Positions 44,029 through 54,516 of a stretch of 64,000 bases of DNA are shown in pieces. Positions within the stretch are counted from its first letter, which is position 1, and each line of letters starts with the position of its first letter. Origin of the DNA: Desulfovibrio piger (GTDB lineage Bacteria; Desulfobacterota; Desulfovibrionia; Desulfovibrionales; Desulfovibrionaceae); the NCBI RefSeq assembly GCF_900116045.1, contig NZ_LT630450.1, positions 2,690,501 to 2,754,500 of the forward strand. Direction: 5' to 3'. A model generated the notes under the pieces. It was given only the letters and a program-made list of their open reading frames with translations. It made no database searches and was not told the DNA's origin. The translations under genes and the position numbers were made by a program.

Positions 44029-44655
44029 ATGGCCAAATATACTGAAGCCAAATGCCGCATTTGCCGTCGCGAAGGCTGCAAGCTCTTCCTGAAGGGCGAC
44101 CGCTGCTTTACCGACAAGTGCGCTTATGATCGCCGTCCCTACGCTCCTGGCCAGCATGGCCGCGCGCGTAAGAAAGTCAGCGAATACGCCGTCCAGCTGC
44201 GCGAGAAGCAGAAGACCCGCCGCAGCTACGGTATCCTGGAAAAGCAGTTCCGCGGATACTTCGAAAAGGCTGAAATGCAGAAGGGCGTCACCGGTACCAA
44301 CCTGCTGGTGATCCTGGAACGCCGCCTGGACAACGTGGTGTACCGTCTCGGTTTCGCCAACTCCCGTAACCAGGCCCGCCAGCTGGTGCGTCACGGCATC
44401 TTCACCCTCAATGGCCACAAGGTGACCATCCCCTCGCTGCAGGTGCGCGTGGGCGATACCATCGAAGTGCCCGAAAAGAACCGCAAGATCCCCGTTCTGG
44501 CCGAAGCCCAGGAAGTCATCGCCCGTCGCGGCTGCCCCGCCTGGCTGGAAGCCGACGGCGCCGCTTTCAAGGGCACCGTGAAGGCTCTGCCGCAGCGTGA
44601 CGACATCCAGTTCCCGGTCAATGAACAGCTGATCGTTGAACTTTACTCGAAATAA
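44029..44655 (+). CDS. rpsD: 30S ribosomal protein S4, zinc-binding type
   Basis: This 208-residue S4 has an N-terminal zinc knuckle (C9, C12, C26, C31 in [14 protein letters not shown] and RCFTDKC). An S4 RNA-binding domain follows, with [20 protein letters not shown] and [12 protein letters not shown]. The ATG at 44029 has AGAGG upstream; the frame-open extension to 43951 overlaps rpsK. S4 starts 30S assembly and in E. coli represses the alpha operon. Confidence 0.97.
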   Translation: MAKYTEAKCRICRREGCKLFLKGDRCFTDKCAYDRRPYAPGQHGRARKKVSEYAVQLREKQKTRRSYGILEKQFRGYFEKAEMQKGVTGTNLLVILERRLDNVVYRLGFANSRNQARQLVRHGIFTLNGHKVTIPSLQVRVGDTIEVPEKNRKIPVLAEAQEVIARRGCPAWLEADGAAFKGTVKALPQRDDIQFPVNEQLIVELYSK

Positions 44656-44666
44656 GCGGGGGCTTC

Positions 44667-45710
44667 ATGCTTATCAAACAGGGCGAACGCCTTATCAATG
44701 CGCGCAACTGGAGCGAGCTCGTCAAGCCCGACCAGATCCTGCGCGACGAAGACACGGCCAGCAGCACGCACGGCAAGTTTGTTTGCGAACCGCTGGAGAG
44801 GGGATACGGCACCACCATCGGCAATGCCATGCGTCGTGTGCTGCTTTCCTCCCTGCAGGGTGCTGCCTTTGTGTCTGTGAAGATTACCGGCGTGCAGCAT
44901 GAGTTCACCACCATCCACGGCGTCCTTGAGGACGTGACCGACGTGGTGCTGAACATCAAGCAGGTGCGTCTGCGCATGGACACGGACGAACCGCAGCGCC
45001 TGACGCTTCGCGTTGACAGCAAAGGGCCTGTTACGGCCGCCCAGATTCAGGCCAATCAGCATGTGACCGTGCTCAATCCTGAACAGCACATCGCCACCCT
45101 CACCGAGGATGTGGTGCTGGAGATGGAATTTGAAGTGCGCATGGGCAAGGGCTACGTGCCTGCCGACATGCACGAAGGTCTGGCCGATGAAATCGGTTTG
45201 ATTAAGCTGGACTCCTCCTTCTCGCCGGTGCGTAAAGTCGCCTATTCCGTGGAACAGGCTCGTGTGGGCCAGATGACCAACTACGACCGCCTGATCCTGG
45301 AAGTATGGACCGACGGCTCGCTGACTCCTGAGGATGCCATCGCGTACAGCGCCAAGATCATCAAGGACCAGATCTCGGTGTTCATCAATTTCGATGAGCG
45401 TGTGTCCGGTGACATGCGTCACGGCAGCAGCGACAGCGGCGAGACCAACGAGCATCTCTTCAAGAGCATCGACGATCTCGAGCTTTCGGTGCGTGCCACC
45501 AACTGCCTGCGCAGCGCCAACATCGCGCTGGTGGGCGAGCTGGTGCAGCGCTCCGAGGCTGAAATGCTCAAAACCAAGAACTTCGGCCGTAAATCCCTGG
45601 ACGAGATCAAGGAAGTCCTGCACGACATGGGCCTTGATTTCGGCATGAAGGTTGACGGTTTCGAAAAGAAATATCAGGACTGGAAAAGGAAGCAGCAAAA
45701 TGAGGCATAG
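44667..45710 (+). CDS. rpoA: DNA-directed RNA polymerase alpha subunit
   Basis: This 347-residue subunit has the NTD dimerisation and beta-binding part ([20 protein letters not shown]). The CTD (about 260-340) has [20 protein letters not shown] and [15 protein letters not shown], which bind UP elements and activators. It overlaps rplQ by 11 bases. Confidence 0.98.
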   Translation: MLIKQGERLINARNWSELVKPDQILRDEDTASSTHGKFVCEPLERGYGTTIGNAMRRVLLSSLQGAAFVSVKITGVQHEFTTIHGVLEDVTDVVLNIKQVRLRMDTDEPQRLTLRVDSKGPVTAAQIQANQHVTVLNPEQHIATLTEDVVLEMEFEVRMGKGYVPADMHEGLADEIGLIKLDSSFSPVRKVAYSVEQARVGQMTNYDRLILEVWTDGSLTPEDAIAYSAKIIKDQISVFINFDERVSGDMRHGSSDSGETNEHLFKSIDDLELSVRATNCLRSANIALVGELVQRSEAEMLKTKNFGRKSLDEIKEVLHDMGLDFGMKVDGFEKKYQDWKRKQQNEA

Positions 45711-46104
45711 CAATTCCGGCAAAAAACTTTCGCGGACGCCTGCGCACCGTAAGGCCCTGTTGCACAATCTCGCCAAGGCGCTGCTTATCCACGGCCGCAT
45801 CCGCACCACCGAAGTGAAAGCCAAGGAACTTCGCGGCGTTGTCGAGCCGCTGATCTCCCTGGCCAAGCGCAACGACCTGCACTCCCGCCGTCTGGCGTAC
45901 CGTGTGCTGTGCGACTACGCTCTGGTTAAGCGCCTGTTTGACGAAATTGGTCCCCAGTTCGCCGGTGTGCCTGGTGGCTACACCCGCGTGATGAAGCTGG
46001 CCATGCCCCGCAAGGGCGATAACGCTCCCATGGCCATCATCGAACTGACCCGCCAGCCCGAAGCCAAGACGGAAGCTCCCGCCAAGGCTGAAAGCGCCGA
46101 GTAG
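45700..46104 (+). CDS. rplQ: 50S ribosomal protein L17
   Basis: This 134-residue L17 has [37 protein letters not shown], and [20 protein letters not shown]. An acidic, Ala-rich tail follows. The ATG at 45700 is the L17 start and lies inside the rpoA end. It is the last gene of the ribosomal cluster. Confidence 0.97.
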   Translation: MRHSNSGKKLSRTPAHRKALLHNLAKALLIHGRIRTTEVKAKELRGVVEPLISLAKRNDLHSRRLAYRVLCDYALVKRLFDEIGPQFAGVPGGYTRVMKLAMPRKGDNAPMAIIELTRQPEAKTEAPAKAESAE

Positions 46105-46150
46105 TTCCGATGACCGTGTCCGGCTCTGGCCGGACGAGGGAAAAGGACAC

Positions 46151-46186
46151 AAGGGCCCCCGCAAGGGGGCCTTTTTACGTTTTTGG
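46151..46186 (+). terminator. Terminator after rplQ
   Basis: A 10-bp stem with one G-T pair (46151-46160 with 46165-46174) has a GCAA loop and is followed by TTTTTACGTTTTT. It closes the ribosomal cluster. Confidence 0.9.
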
Positions 46187-46316
46187 GAGTATGCCGGCAG
46201 GGGAGGAGGGCGACCGCCCCTTCTTCGTCACGACTTGCCAGCAGGGGGGCTTTCATGGCATGGACGGCCTGTGCCTGTGCGGCGTTCTTTCATTGTTCAA
46301 CAAAGCGAGGTTCATC

Positions 46317-47375
46317 ATGAAGTTGCTGGAAAAGGCCCGGGCTGCCGGCTGAGCGGCAAAAATGGCTCCAGGGGCCCTGGAGCAGCTTTTGCGGGGCCTC
46401 GCGCCCCGTGGATCATCGGATCTGGAACAGCGTGTCATCGCCGGACGTGCCCGCAACGAGGACGCAGTGGTGGTGCGCATGCCCGCAGGCAAGGCCATCG
46501 TGCAGACCGTGGACATCCTGGCGCCCATCGTCAACGATGCCTTCTGGTTCGGCCGCATCGCGGCCTGCAATGCCCTGTCGGATGTCTACGCCCTGGGCGG
46601 GCAGCCCTGGTGCGCCATGAACGTGGCCTTCTTCCCCGCCTGCCTCACCGAGAACGATCCCGAAAACATCCTGGCCAATATCCTGCGCGGCGGCATGGAT
46701 GCCCTGGAAGAAGCCGGGGCCGTGCTGGCCGGCGGGCATACGGTGCAGGACGACGAGCTCAAGTACGGCATGGCCGTGACCGGGGTCATCGATCCCGGGC
46801 ATGTGGCGTCCAATGACAAGCTGCGGCCCGGCCTGCGCCTGCTGCTGACCAAACCCCTGGGCACGGGCATCCTGGCCACCGGCGTCAAGGCGCGCTGGGA
46901 CGATCACGAGGAGAGCGAGGCCCTGTTGCAGCGCTGGTGCGGTCGTCTCAACCGCATCCCCGGGGAGGCCATCGCCCGCTTCCGCATCCCGGCCGCCACG
47001 GACATCACCGGCTTTGGTCTGGGCGGGCATCTGCTGGAGATGGCGCAGGCCTCGGGCGTTTGCGTGTCCCTGCAGACGGAGGCCCTGCCCCTGCTGCCCC
47101 ACGCCCTGGAGTACGCCCGCATGGGCCTCATCCCGGCGGGCAGCCATCTGAACCGGACCCACTGCGCCCCGGCCGTGGACGTGGCGCCGTCAGTGGATGA
47201 GGCGGTGGAAAGCATCGTCTTCGACGCCCAGACCTCGGGCGGCATCGTGCTGGCCGTACCGGGCGAAGCGCTGGGGACGGTGCGCGACTGGCTGGAGGCC
47301 AGGGGCGAGATGGCCGTGGAGATCGGCGAGGTGCTGGAAGCGCGTTCCGGCGGGCCGCGTCTGCTGCTGCGGTAG
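46317..47375 (+). CDS. selD: Selenide, water dikinase SelD, selenocysteine-containing
   Basis: With the in-frame TGA at 46350-46352 read as selenocysteine, the frame from ATG 46317 encodes 352 residues. The N-terminus is MKLLEKARAAG-Sec-AAKM, where Sec12 and K15 match the catalytic C17/K20 pair of E. coli SelD. The rest follows the family: RNEDAVVVRMPAGKAIVQTV, the GGHTVQDDELKYG block and ATDITGFGLGGHL. It makes selenophosphate from selenide and ATP for tRNA-Sec. GAGG lies seven bases before the ATG. Starting at the ATG 46362 would remove the catalytic residue, so the Sec reading is favoured. Confidence 0.9.
46350..46383 (+). promoter_or_regulatory. UGA selenocysteine codon and bacterial SECIS hairpin
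   Basis: The UGA (46350-46352) is followed 12 nt later by a perfect 8-bp hairpin (46365-46372 with 46376-46383). Its 3-nt loop starts with G and lies about 20 nt from the UGA. This fits the known bacterial SECIS spacing and loop rule for SelB-directed Sec insertion. Confidence 0.8.
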
Positions 47376-47559
47376 GCGGGAGAGCGCGATCCGCCGGGGA
47401 AGGCTTCGGCGCTGCCCCCTTCCCGGGCATCGGGCTCCTGCGGCAGGGGGCCCGTCCTCCGTCCTGCTGTCCCGCTTTCCGCCGGAATGGCGGCACGGCG
47501 CCGTGCCCTGATGCTGCCGGTCACGGGCCTGGCCCCGCGCAGGCCGGGGCAGGGCAAAC

Positions 47560-47588
47560 TTGCGGGGGAAAAGTGTCTGTGCTATACA
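47560..47588 (+). promoter_or_regulatory. Promoter of tRNA-Leu
   Basis: TTGCGG (47560-47565) and TATACA (47583-47588) are 17 bp apart, with the tRNA starting 11 bp later. Confidence 0.65.
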
Positions 47589-47598
47589 GGGTATCTTT

Positions 47599-47682
47599 GC
47601 GAGAGTGGCGGAATTGGTAGACGCACTGGACTTAGAATCCAGCGGTTTATCCATGCGGGTTCAAGTCCCGCCTCTCGCACCA
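47599..47682 (+). tRNA. tRNA-Leu(UAG)
   Basis: An 84-nt class II tRNA has a perfect 7-bp acceptor stem (GCGAGAG/CTCTCGC). The anticodon loop CTTAGAA has anticodon TAG, followed by a long variable arm (47643-47657), T-loop TTCAAGT, discriminator A and encoded CCA. Confidence 0.97.
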
Positions 47683-47689
47683 GAATTTG

Positions 47690-47731
47690 CAAGGACGTTC
47701 CCGGCAGGGCCGCGGAACGTCCTTGTTTTTT
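47690..47731 (+). terminator. Terminator of tRNA-Leu
   Basis: A 12-bp perfect stem (47690-47701 with 47714-47725) is followed by T6. Confidence 0.92.
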
Positions 47732-48092
47732 GCGGCCGGGCTTCCAGGCGGAACGCGTCTGTCCCGTGCCCGGCCGGGAGGCATGGCACTTCCCGGCATC
47801 CCGGGGCGCCACCCGGCCCGCGGGGCTGCCGGCAGCTCGGCGGATCCGGCGTCCTTCCGGCCCCGGCCTTCTCCGGTGTTGGCCACCCTCCGGGGAGATC
47901 GTCCTGCCCGCCCTCTCCGGGAGCGGGAGGCCGTGTCCGGCCGCTGTGCGGTCCCTTGTCCCCGATGCCCCGCTGCGGGCCGCCCGCCGTCCTTTCCCGC
48001 CTTTCCGGCAAAGGGCCCCTGCCATCTTGACCGGCACGCTTCCGTGCTTATCTTTGGCAGCAGGGAGCCGCCGGGAAGATGGCGCCGGCCGC
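47732..48092. other. Gene-free G+C-rich stretch before tig promoter
   Basis: I see no supported gene here; open frames on both strands are G+C-driven and lack start signals. It looks like an upstream spacer of the trigger factor gene. Confidence 0.5.
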
Positions 48093-48121
48093 TTGAAATC
48101 CGCCGTTCTTTGGGCTATGAG
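48093..48121 (+). promoter_or_regulatory. Promoter upstream of tig-clpP-clpX
   Basis: TTGAAA (48093-48098) and TATGAG (48116-48121) are 17 bp apart. A CTTGAAA start with CTTTGGGCTATG downstream could also suit a heat-shock sigma factor. A 7-bp inverted repeat with 3-nt loop (48138-48154, tggcgag/ctcgcca) lies just downstream and could be an operator. The start codon is 160 bp further on. Confidence 0.55.
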
Positions 48122-48283
48122 AAGCGATTGTCGCGGCTGGCGAGTCACTCGCCATGCCGGGTGATACGTGCCCTGTGCCGTGTCATCATTCAAAGAACTG
48201 CCGTGCGGCCCTGGTCGCGTGTCGTCTCCGGGTCATCCCGGGGCGCGGCGGAAAAAAGAGACTTTTCGTTAAAGGAGCGCCTC

Positions 48284-49606
48284 GTGGAATATACTGTTGA
48301 AGATTTGTCCCCGGTCAAGAAAAAGGTTGCCATCACCACTGATCCCAAGGAAGTGGAAGCCGCCATCATGGGCGCTGTCGCCCTGTACAAGACGTCTGTG
48401 CAGATTGACGGTTTCCGCAAGGGCAAGGTGCCCGCTTCCGTCATCGAACAGCGCTTCCGCGACCGCATCTACGAAGAAGCCCGCCAGGACCTCGTCAACG
48501 TGCACATCAATGAAGTGATGTCCAAGCTGGACGTGACCCCCGTCTCCGGCATCAGCATGGTGGACGGCGAGCCTGTCATGGAACGCGGCAAGGGCATGAA
48601 TTACAGCATCGAGTTCGAAGTGCTGCCCACCTTTGACCTGCCCCCCTACGAAGGCATGGAAGTGGAGCAGGAAAAGACCGTCGTGGACGACGCTGAAGTG
48701 GAAGAAGTGGTGGAGCGCATCCGCCGCGACCGCTCCAAGCTGGTGCCCGTGGACGGTGACGGCCCGGCCGTGGACGGCCAGGTGGCCAACATCGACTTCT
48801 GCGCCTACCAGAACGGCAAGCCCCTGGAAGGCATCAAGGCTGAGGGTTTCGACCTGGCCCTGGGCGAGAAGCAGGCCCTGGAAGATTTCGAAAAGCTGGT
48901 CAAGACCATCAAGCTGGGCGGCGAGGCCGAAGGCGACATCACCTTCCCCCAGGACTTCCTGGCCAAGGATCTGGCCGGCAAGACCGTGACCATGAAGGTC
49001 AAGGTGCATGCCATCAAGGAACGCCAGCTGCCCGCCGTGGATGACGAACTGGCCAAAGCCGTGGGCGTGGAAAACGTGGAAAAGCTCAAGGCCGGCATCC
49101 GCGAAAGCTACCGTTCCAGCCGTTACAACCTGAACAAGGGTTCCGCCCAGAAGTCCATGCTGGACAAGCTGGTGAAGATGGTGGAATTCGAACTGCCGCC
49201 CAGCATGGTGGACGTGCAGGCCCGCACCCTGCTGGCCGACATGCGCGCCCGCCTGGAACGCCAGGGCAAGAGCCTGGATTCCCTGGGCAAGAGCGAAGAA
49301 GAACTGCTGAAGGAAGTCCGGCCCCAGGCCGAAGAGATCACCCGCATGCAGGTGCTGCTGCTGGCCATCGCCAAGAAGGAAGGCCTGGAAGTGAGCGAGC
49401 AGGAAGTCAATGCCCAGCTCTACCAACTGTGCATGCGCAGCGGCGAGGACTTCAAGCAGGTGCGCGAAGCCTATGAAAAGAGCGGCATGATCTTTACCCT
49501 GCGTGACCGCATCCTGGCCGACAAGGCCATGGACGCCGTCTATGCCAAGGCCCAGGTGAAGGAAGTGGAGCCCAAGCCCGCAGAAAAGACTGAAGAAAAC
49601 AACTAA
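48284..49606 (+). CDS. tig: Trigger factor
   Basis: This 440-residue ribosome-associated chaperone and prolyl isomerase has the L23-binding signature GFRKGKVP at residues 43-50. The PPIase domain is near 150-240 ([20 protein letters not shown]) and the helical C-terminal arms follow. A GTG start at 48284 is chosen from AAAGGAG nine bases upstream; upstream frame-open sequence is not TF-like. It heads the tig-clpP-clpX-lon group. Confidence 0.96.
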   Translation: MEYTVEDLSPVKKKVAITTDPKEVEAAIMGAVALYKTSVQIDGFRKGKVPASVIEQRFRDRIYEEARQDLVNVHINEVMSKLDVTPVSGISMVDGEPVMERGKGMNYSIEFEVLPTFDLPPYEGMEVEQEKTVVDDAEVEEVVERIRRDRSKLVPVDGDGPAVDGQVANIDFCAYQNGKPLEGIKAEGFDLALGEKQALEDFEKLVKTIKLGGEAEGDITFPQDFLAKDLAGKTVTMKVKVHAIKERQLPAVDDELAKAVGVENVEKLKAGIRESYRSSRYNLNKGSAQKSMLDKLVKMVEFELPPSMVDVQARTLLADMRARLERQGKSLDSLGKSEEELLKEVRPQAEEITRMQVLLLAIAKKEGLEVSEQEVNAQLYQLCMRSGEDFKQVREAYEKSGMIFTLRDRILADKAMDAVYAKAQVKEVEPKPAEKTEENN

Positions 49607-49749
49607 GGCGGGTCATGTCTGCACCACGGTGCAGATGTTCCCCGCACCCTTCCGGCGACGCTTCGTCGTCCGCTTTTGACGTACGCCGCGGCGGTCCTCC
49701 CGTCGCGGCGGCGTCGAATTTATACGGTTTAACTCACAGAGAGGTTTTC

Positions 49750-50352
49750 ATGTCCCTCGTCCCCATGGTCATCGAAACCACGGGCCGTTCCGAACGCGCC
49801 TATGATATCTATTCCCGCCTGCTCAAGGATCGCATCATCCTGCTGGGCAGCGAAGTGAACGACACTGTGGCCTCCCTTGTCTGCGCCCAGCTCCTGTTCC
49901 TGGAATCCCAGGACCCGGAGAAGGAGATCAGCCTGTACATCAACTCTCCCGGCGGCTCCGTGACCGCCGGTCTGGCCATCTATGACACCATGCGCTACAT
50001 CACCGCGCCCGTCAGCACGGTGTGCATGGGCCGGGCCGCCAGCATGGGGGCATTTTTGCTGGCGGCCGGGCAAAAGGGCATGCGCTACGCGCTGCCCAAC
50101 AGCCAGATCATGATCCACCAGCCGCTGGGCGGCTTCCAGGGCCAGGCCACGGATGTGGACATCCATGCCCGCGAGATGCTGCGCATCAAGGAGCGCCTGA
50201 ACACCCTGCTGGCCGAAAACACCGGCAAGAGCTATGACGAGGTGGTCCGGGCCACGGAACGCGACAATTTCCTCACCCCCGAGCAGGCCCTCGAATTCGG
50301 CATCATCGACCGGGTACTGGTATCGCGCAGCGATATGACGGAGAAGAACTAG
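49750..50352 (+). CDS. clpP: ATP-dependent Clp protease proteolytic subunit
   Basis: This 200-residue serine peptidase has S98 (GRAASMGAF), H123 (IMIHQPLGG) and D172 (ATERDNF) as catalytic triad. It starts [20 protein letters not shown], after GAGAGG. Fourteen copies form the chamber that works with ClpX, encoded immediately downstream. Confidence 0.98.
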   Translation: MSLVPMVIETTGRSERAYDIYSRLLKDRIILLGSEVNDTVASLVCAQLLFLESQDPEKEISLYINSPGGSVTAGLAIYDTMRYITAPVSTVCMGRAASMGAFLLAAGQKGMRYALPNSQIMIHQPLGGFQGQATDVDIHAREMLRIKERLNTLLAENTGKSYDEVVRATERDNFLTPEQALEFGIIDRVLVSRSDMTEKN

Positions 50353-50355
50353 TCT

Positions 50356-51633
50356 ATGTCCAACAGCAAGAATTCAGGACAGGAACCGCTGCGCTGCTCC
50401 TTCTGCGGACGCAGCGAGCTGGAGGTGAACAACCTTATCGTGCAGGACAACGCCTGCATCTGCGACAACTGCGTGCGCGCCTGCGGCGACATCATCGCCC
50501 GTGACAAGGTCCAGCAGCAGGTGGAGGAGGCCGACGAGCGCCTGCTCTCGCCGCAGGAGATCAAGGCCCGCCTGGATGAATACGTCATCGGCCAGACCGA
50601 GGCCAAGAAGATCCTTTCCGTGGCCGTGCACAACCACTACAAGCGCGTCTTCTTCGCCGACGCCCTGGGCGACGACGTGGAGCTGGAAAAGAGCAACATC
50701 CTGCTGGTGGGGCCCTCCGGCAGCGGCAAGACCCTGCTGGCCAAGACCCTGGCCAAGGTGCTGCGCGTGCCCTTTGCCATCGCCGACGCCACGACCCTGA
50801 CCGAAGCCGGGTATGTGGGCGAGGACGTGGAGAACATCCTGGTGCAGCTGCTGCAGAATGCCGACTACGACATCGAAGCCGCCAGCAAGGGCATCATCTA
50901 CATCGACGAGATCGACAAGATCTCCCGCAAGAGCGACGGCCCCTCCATCACCCGCGACGTGTCCGGCGAAGGCGTGCAGCAGGCCCTGCTCAAGATCATC
51001 GAAGGCACCGAGGCCAACATCCCGCCCAAGGGCGGCCGCAAGCATCCCCAGCAGGAATTCATCCGCATGGATACCAGCAATATCCTGTTCATCGTGGGCG
51101 GGGCCTTCGTGGGACTGGACAAGATCGTGGGCTCCCGCATGAGCGGCAGCTCCATGGGCTTCGGCGCCCAGGTCTGCTCCAAGAAGGAGATGCCCCTGGG
51201 CGAGCTGCTGGAAAAGATCCAGCCCCAGGACCTGGTGAAGTTCGGCCTGATCCCCGAATTCGTGGGCCGCATCCCCATCATCACCCATGTGGACGATCTG
51301 GACGAGGCCGACCTGGTGCGCATCCTGACCGAGCCCAGGAACGCCCTGGTGCGCCAGTACCAGAAGCTGTTCGAACTGGACCACGTGCATCTGCGCTTCA
51401 CGCCCAATGCCCTCAAGGCCATCGCGGCCCGGGCCATCGAGCGCAAGACCGGCGCGCGCGGCCTGCGCAACGTCATGGAGCGCACCATGCTGGACATCAT
51501 GTTCCGTCTGCCCTCCATGCCCGGTGTCAAGGAATGCCTCATCAACCGGGCCGTCATCGAAAAGGGCAAGGAGCCGGTGCTGCTGTATGACGAAAGCGCC
51601 GAAGGCGCCGCTGCCGACGCCAGCATGAATTAG
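50356..51633 (+). CDS. clpX: ATP-dependent Clp protease ATP-binding subunit ClpX
   Basis: This 425-residue AAA+ unfoldase has an N-terminal zinc domain (C14, C17, C36, C39), then Walker A GPSGSGKT near 118, Walker B YIDEIDKI, and the IGF-like loop for ClpP binding. It recognises tagged substrates and feeds ClpP. It starts three bases after the clpP stop. Confidence 0.98.
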   Translation: MSNSKNSGQEPLRCSFCGRSELEVNNLIVQDNACICDNCVRACGDIIARDKVQQQVEEADERLLSPQEIKARLDEYVIGQTEAKKILSVAVHNHYKRVFFADALGDDVELEKSNILLVGPSGSGKTLLAKTLAKVLRVPFAIADATTLTEAGYVGEDVENILVQLLQNADYDIEAASKGIIYIDEIDKISRKSDGPSITRDVSGEGVQQALLKIIEGTEANIPPKGGRKHPQQEFIRMDTSNILFIVGGAFVGLDKIVGSRMSGSSMGFGAQVCSKKEMPLGELLEKIQPQDLVKFGLIPEFVGRIPIITHVDDLDEADLVRILTEPRNALVRQYQKLFELDHVHLRFTPNALKAIAARAIERKTGARGLRNVMERTMLDIMFRLPSMPGVKECLINRAVIEKGKEPVLLYDESAEGAAADASMN

Positions 51634-51743
51634 CCCGGCCTCCGGCATGGCCGCACGGCGCGGACACCGTTCCCGCCTGCGGCCGCTGCCCGGTGCGCCC
51701 GCACCATGCCGGGGCCTGCCCCCGGGCAGGCTGTCACAAGAGC

Positions 51744-51799
51744 TGAAAGGGGGGAAGCATCCGCCTTTGCCGCAGGCAAAGGGGATCCTTCCCCTTTCA
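51744..51799. other. Long hairpin between clpX and lon
   Basis: A multi-part stem-loop spans this stretch: outer arms 51744-51752 with 51791-51799, middle arms with one mismatch, and an inner perfect 8-bp stem (51764-51771 with 51775-51782) around a GCA loop. No T-tract follows. It may protect the 3' end of clpX mRNA or regulate lon. Confidence 0.7.
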
Positions 51800-51844
51800 A
51801 CGATATACAGGGGCCATCCGGCCCGGCCGTCCCGACGGCTGAGC

Positions 51845-51866
51845 GGGCCGCCCGCGCGGCCCTTTT
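51845..51866 (+). terminator. Terminator-like hairpin in front of lon
   Basis: A perfect 7-bp stem (51845-51851 with 51856-51862) has a CCGC loop and is followed by TTTT, ending 12 bases before the lon ATG. Such a position suggests attenuation or translational control of lon. Four T residues make termination weak. Confidence 0.5.
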
Positions 51867-51878
51867 ACGAGGTACACT

Positions 51879-54320
51879 ATGTCCGAATTCCAGCGCGAAG
51901 CGCGCTTTTTTGCCGAGCTGCCGGTCATGCCCCTGCGCGAAGTGGTCATGCTGCCGCGTACCATCATGCCGCTTTTCGTGGGGCGCGAGGCGTCCATCAA
52001 GGCCATCGAGCTGGCCCAGTCCGGTTACAACAAGCAGATGTTCCTGGTGGCCCAGCGCGAGCCCGATGTGGAGAAGCCCGGCGCCGATGATCTGAGCCCC
52101 GTGGGAGTCGTCTGCAAGGTCCTGCAGATGCTGCGCCTGCCCGACGGCACCATCAAGGTGCTGTTCGAAGGCCTGCACCGTGCCCGCTGGACGGAACTGC
52201 GCGAACAGGACAACTGCCTGATGGCCATGCTCTGCACGGTGCCGGAAAGCGAGAGCCGCCCCGAAGAGCGCGAGGCCCTGGTGCGCACCGTGCAGGAAGC
52301 GCTGGAAGAGTACGCCAAGAACAACAAGAAGCTGACCCAGGAAGCGCTCATGTCCATCATGGCCCTGCGTGATGCCGGGCCGCTGGCCGACGCCGTGGTG
52401 CCCCACCTCAAGGTGGATTACCGCAAGAAGCAGGAAGTACTGGAGATCGCCGACGTCACCGAGCGCCTGGAACGCGTGTACGAGCTTTTGCAGGGCGAAG
52501 TGGCCCTGGCCTCGGTGGAAAAGCGCATCAAGAACCGCGTCAAGGTGCAGATGGAGCGCAACCAGCGCGAATACTACCTCAGCGAGCAGCTCAAGGCCAT
52601 CAACAAGGAGATGGGCCGCGAGGACGATCCCCAGGCCGAAGTGGACGAGCTGGAAAAAAAGCTCGAAGGCCGCAACATGCCGCAGGAGGCCCGCGCCCGC
52701 TGCCAGTCCGAGCTGCGCAAGCTGCGCAGCATGCCGCCCTCGGCCGCGGAATACACCGTGGTGCGCAACTATGTGGACTGGCTGCTGGACCTGCCCTGGA
52801 ACGACCTCAAAGAGATCGACATCGACATCGAAAAGGCCCGCGCCATCCTCGAGGGCGACCACTTCGGTCTGGAAAAGCCCAAGGACCGCATCCTGGAATA
52901 CCTGGCCGTGCAGAAACTTTCCCACGGCCTGCGCGGTCCCATCCTCTGCTTCGTGGGCCCGCCAGGCGTGGGCAAGACCTCGCTGGCCAAAAGCGTGGCC
53001 CGGGCCACGGGGCGCGAATATGTGCGCCTTTCCCTGGGCGGCGTGCGTGACGAGGCCGAGATCCGCGGCCATCGCCGTACCTATGTGGGCGCCCTGCCCG
53101 GCAAGATCATCCAGTCCCTGAAGCGGGTCAGGAGCAGCAACCCCCTGTTCTGTCTGGACGAGATCGACAAGATGACCTCGGACTTCCGGGGCGACCCGGC
53201 CTCGGCCCTGCTGGAAGTGCTGGACCCGGAACAGAACAGCACCTTCATGGACCACTATCTGGATCTGGAGTACGACCTCTCCAGGGTGTTCTTCATCACC
53301 ACGGCCAACTCGCTGGACACCATCCCGGCCCCGCTGCTGGACCGCATGGAGATCATCGAGCTCAACAGCTATCTGGAGACGGAAAAGCGCCAGATCGCCC
53401 GCAACTTCCTGCTGCCGCGCCAGGTGAAGGAACACGGCCTGAAGCCGGAGAACATCGCGCTGTCCGACGGCGCCATCCTGGAGATCATCCGTTCCTACAC
53501 CCGCGAAGCGGGCGTGCGCAATCTGGAGCGCGAGATCGCCGCCCTGTGCCGCAAGACCGCCATACGGCTGGTGGAGGACGACGATCTGGACAAGTGCGTG
53601 AGCATCTCCCGCCAGAACCTGGCCTCCTTCCTCGGCGTCAAGAAGTACCGCCACGAGGAACGCGAGAGCGAGTCCCAGGTGGGCGTCTGCGCCGGTCTGG
53701 CCTACAACCAGCGCGGCGGCGAGATCCTGATGGTGGAGACCAGCCTCATGTCCGGTTCCGGGCAGGTGGTCATCACCGGCCAGCTGGGCGACGTGATGAC
53801 CGAGTCCGCCCGTGCGGCCCTGACCTATGTGCGTTCCCGCGCCGAGATCCTGGGCCTCGATCCGCGCTTCCACCGCAAGGTGGACATCCATGTGCATGTG
53901 CCCGACGGCGCCACGCCCAAGGACGGCCCCTCGGCCGGCATCACCCTGGCCACGTCCATCACCTCGGCCCTGCTGGGCATCCCGGTGCGCAACGATGTGG
54001 CCATGACCGGCGAGATATCCCTGCGCGGCCGCGTGCTGCCCATCGGCGGCCTGCGGGAAAAGCTCCTGGCTGCCCGCCGCAGCGGCATCAAAAAGGTCCT
54101 TATGCCGCATGACAACGAAAAGGACCTCAAGGAAGTGCCCGCCGAGGTGCTGGAGGATCTGGAGATCGTCTTCGTGGACCATGTGGACGAGGTCCTGCCC
54201 CATGCCCTGGCCGCTTCCGCGGAAGAGATCTTTTCCGGTCGCGCCACGGCCCAGCCGCTCTATCTCAGCCTGCGCGCCGGCAGGGGCGACAAGGGCAGCA
54301 GCGCCCCTGCGCCGCAATAG
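51879..54320 (+). CDS. lon: ATP-dependent protease Lon
   Basis: This 813-residue protein is a LonA-type AAA+ protease. It has an N-terminal substrate domain, central helical part, P-loop GPPGVGKT (near residue 361), and the C-terminal serine-lysine protease domain with S685 in KDGPSAGIT. It degrades damaged and regulatory proteins. ACGAGG precedes the ATG. It follows clpX on the same strand with two hairpins between. Confidence 0.97.
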   Translation: MSEFQREARFFAELPVMPLREVVMLPRTIMPLFVGREASIKAIELAQSGYNKQMFLVAQREPDVEKPGADDLSPVGVVCKVLQMLRLPDGTIKVLFEGLHRARWTELREQDNCLMAMLCTVPESESRPEEREALVRTVQEALEEYAKNNKKLTQEALMSIMALRDAGPLADAVVPHLKVDYRKKQEVLEIADVTERLERVYELLQGEVALASVEKRIKNRVKVQMERNQREYYLSEQLKAINKEMGREDDPQAEVDELEKKLEGRNMPQEARARCQSELRKLRSMPPSAAEYTVVRNYVDWLLDLPWNDLKEIDIDIEKARAILEGDHFGLEKPKDRILEYLAVQKLSHGLRGPILCFVGPPGVGKTSLAKSVARATGREYVRLSLGGVRDEAEIRGHRRTYVGALPGKIIQSLKRVRSSNPLFCLDEIDKMTSDFRGDPASALLEVLDPEQNSTFMDHYLDLEYDLSRVFFITTANSLDTIPAPLLDRMEIIELNSYLETEKRQIARNFLLPRQVKEHGLKPENIALSDGAILEIIRSYTREAGVRNLEREIAALCRKTAIRLVEDDDLDKCVSISRQNLASFLGVKKYRHEERESESQVGVCAGLAYNQRGGEILMVETSLMSGSGQVVITGQLGDVMTESARAALTYVRSRAEILGLDPRFHRKVDIHVHVPDGATPKDGPSAGITLATSITSALLGIPVRNDVAMTGEISLRGRVLPIGGLREKLLAARRSGIKKVLMPHDNEKDLKEVPAEVLEDLEIVFVDHVDEVLPHALAASAEEIFSGRATAQPLYLSLRAGRGDKGSSAPAPQ

Positions 54321-54345
54321 ATGATGGCAAGGGGAGGGGATTTGA

Positions 54346-54407
54346 GCGGGGGAAACCTTTTGTGCACAAAAGGTTCTCCCCCGCACCCCCTTCCAAAAAA
54401 CTTTTTT
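54346..54407. repeat. Gene-end palindromic repeat, copy C
   Basis: A near-perfect palindrome (54346-54364 with 54365-54384, one bulged base) has the core ccttttgtgcacaaaagg. It is followed by ccaaaaaactttttt at 54393-54407. The same parts, in the same order relative to the gene, occur in copy E after mqnC. It stands 25 bp after the lon stop. Confidence 0.7.
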
Positions 54408-54416
54408 CAGGTGGGG

Positions 54417-54453
54417 CCGCAGGTCCCCGTCGCTGGACGGCGGGGACCTGCGG
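54417..54453. other. Inverted repeat after lon
   Basis: Arms of about 13 bases (ccgcaggtccccg and its complement) enclose a short loop. It lies between copy C and the terminator at 54478. No gene is involved. Confidence 0.5.
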
Positions 54454-54477
54454 CAACGGCCCGTGGACCGGAAAGAC

Positions 54478-54516
54478 AAGAAGAGGAAGGCATTTTGCCT
54501 TCCTCTTCTTGTTCTT
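54478..54516 (+). terminator. Terminator after lon
   Basis: A 14-bp perfect stem (54478-54491 with 54497-54510) with ATTTT loop is followed by GTTCTT. This is the strongest hairpin after lon. Confidence 0.8.

Noticed and set aside
47687..48283. Long N-terminal extension of trigger factor
   Set aside because: The open frame continues upstream to near tRNA-Leu, but a clear AAAGGAG-GTG start and the family N-terminus begin at 48284.
51630..54479. 949-codon minus-strand open frame opposite lon
   Set aside because: Shadow of lon. The composition (His/Gln/Ala-rich) is typical of antisense frames of coding DNA.
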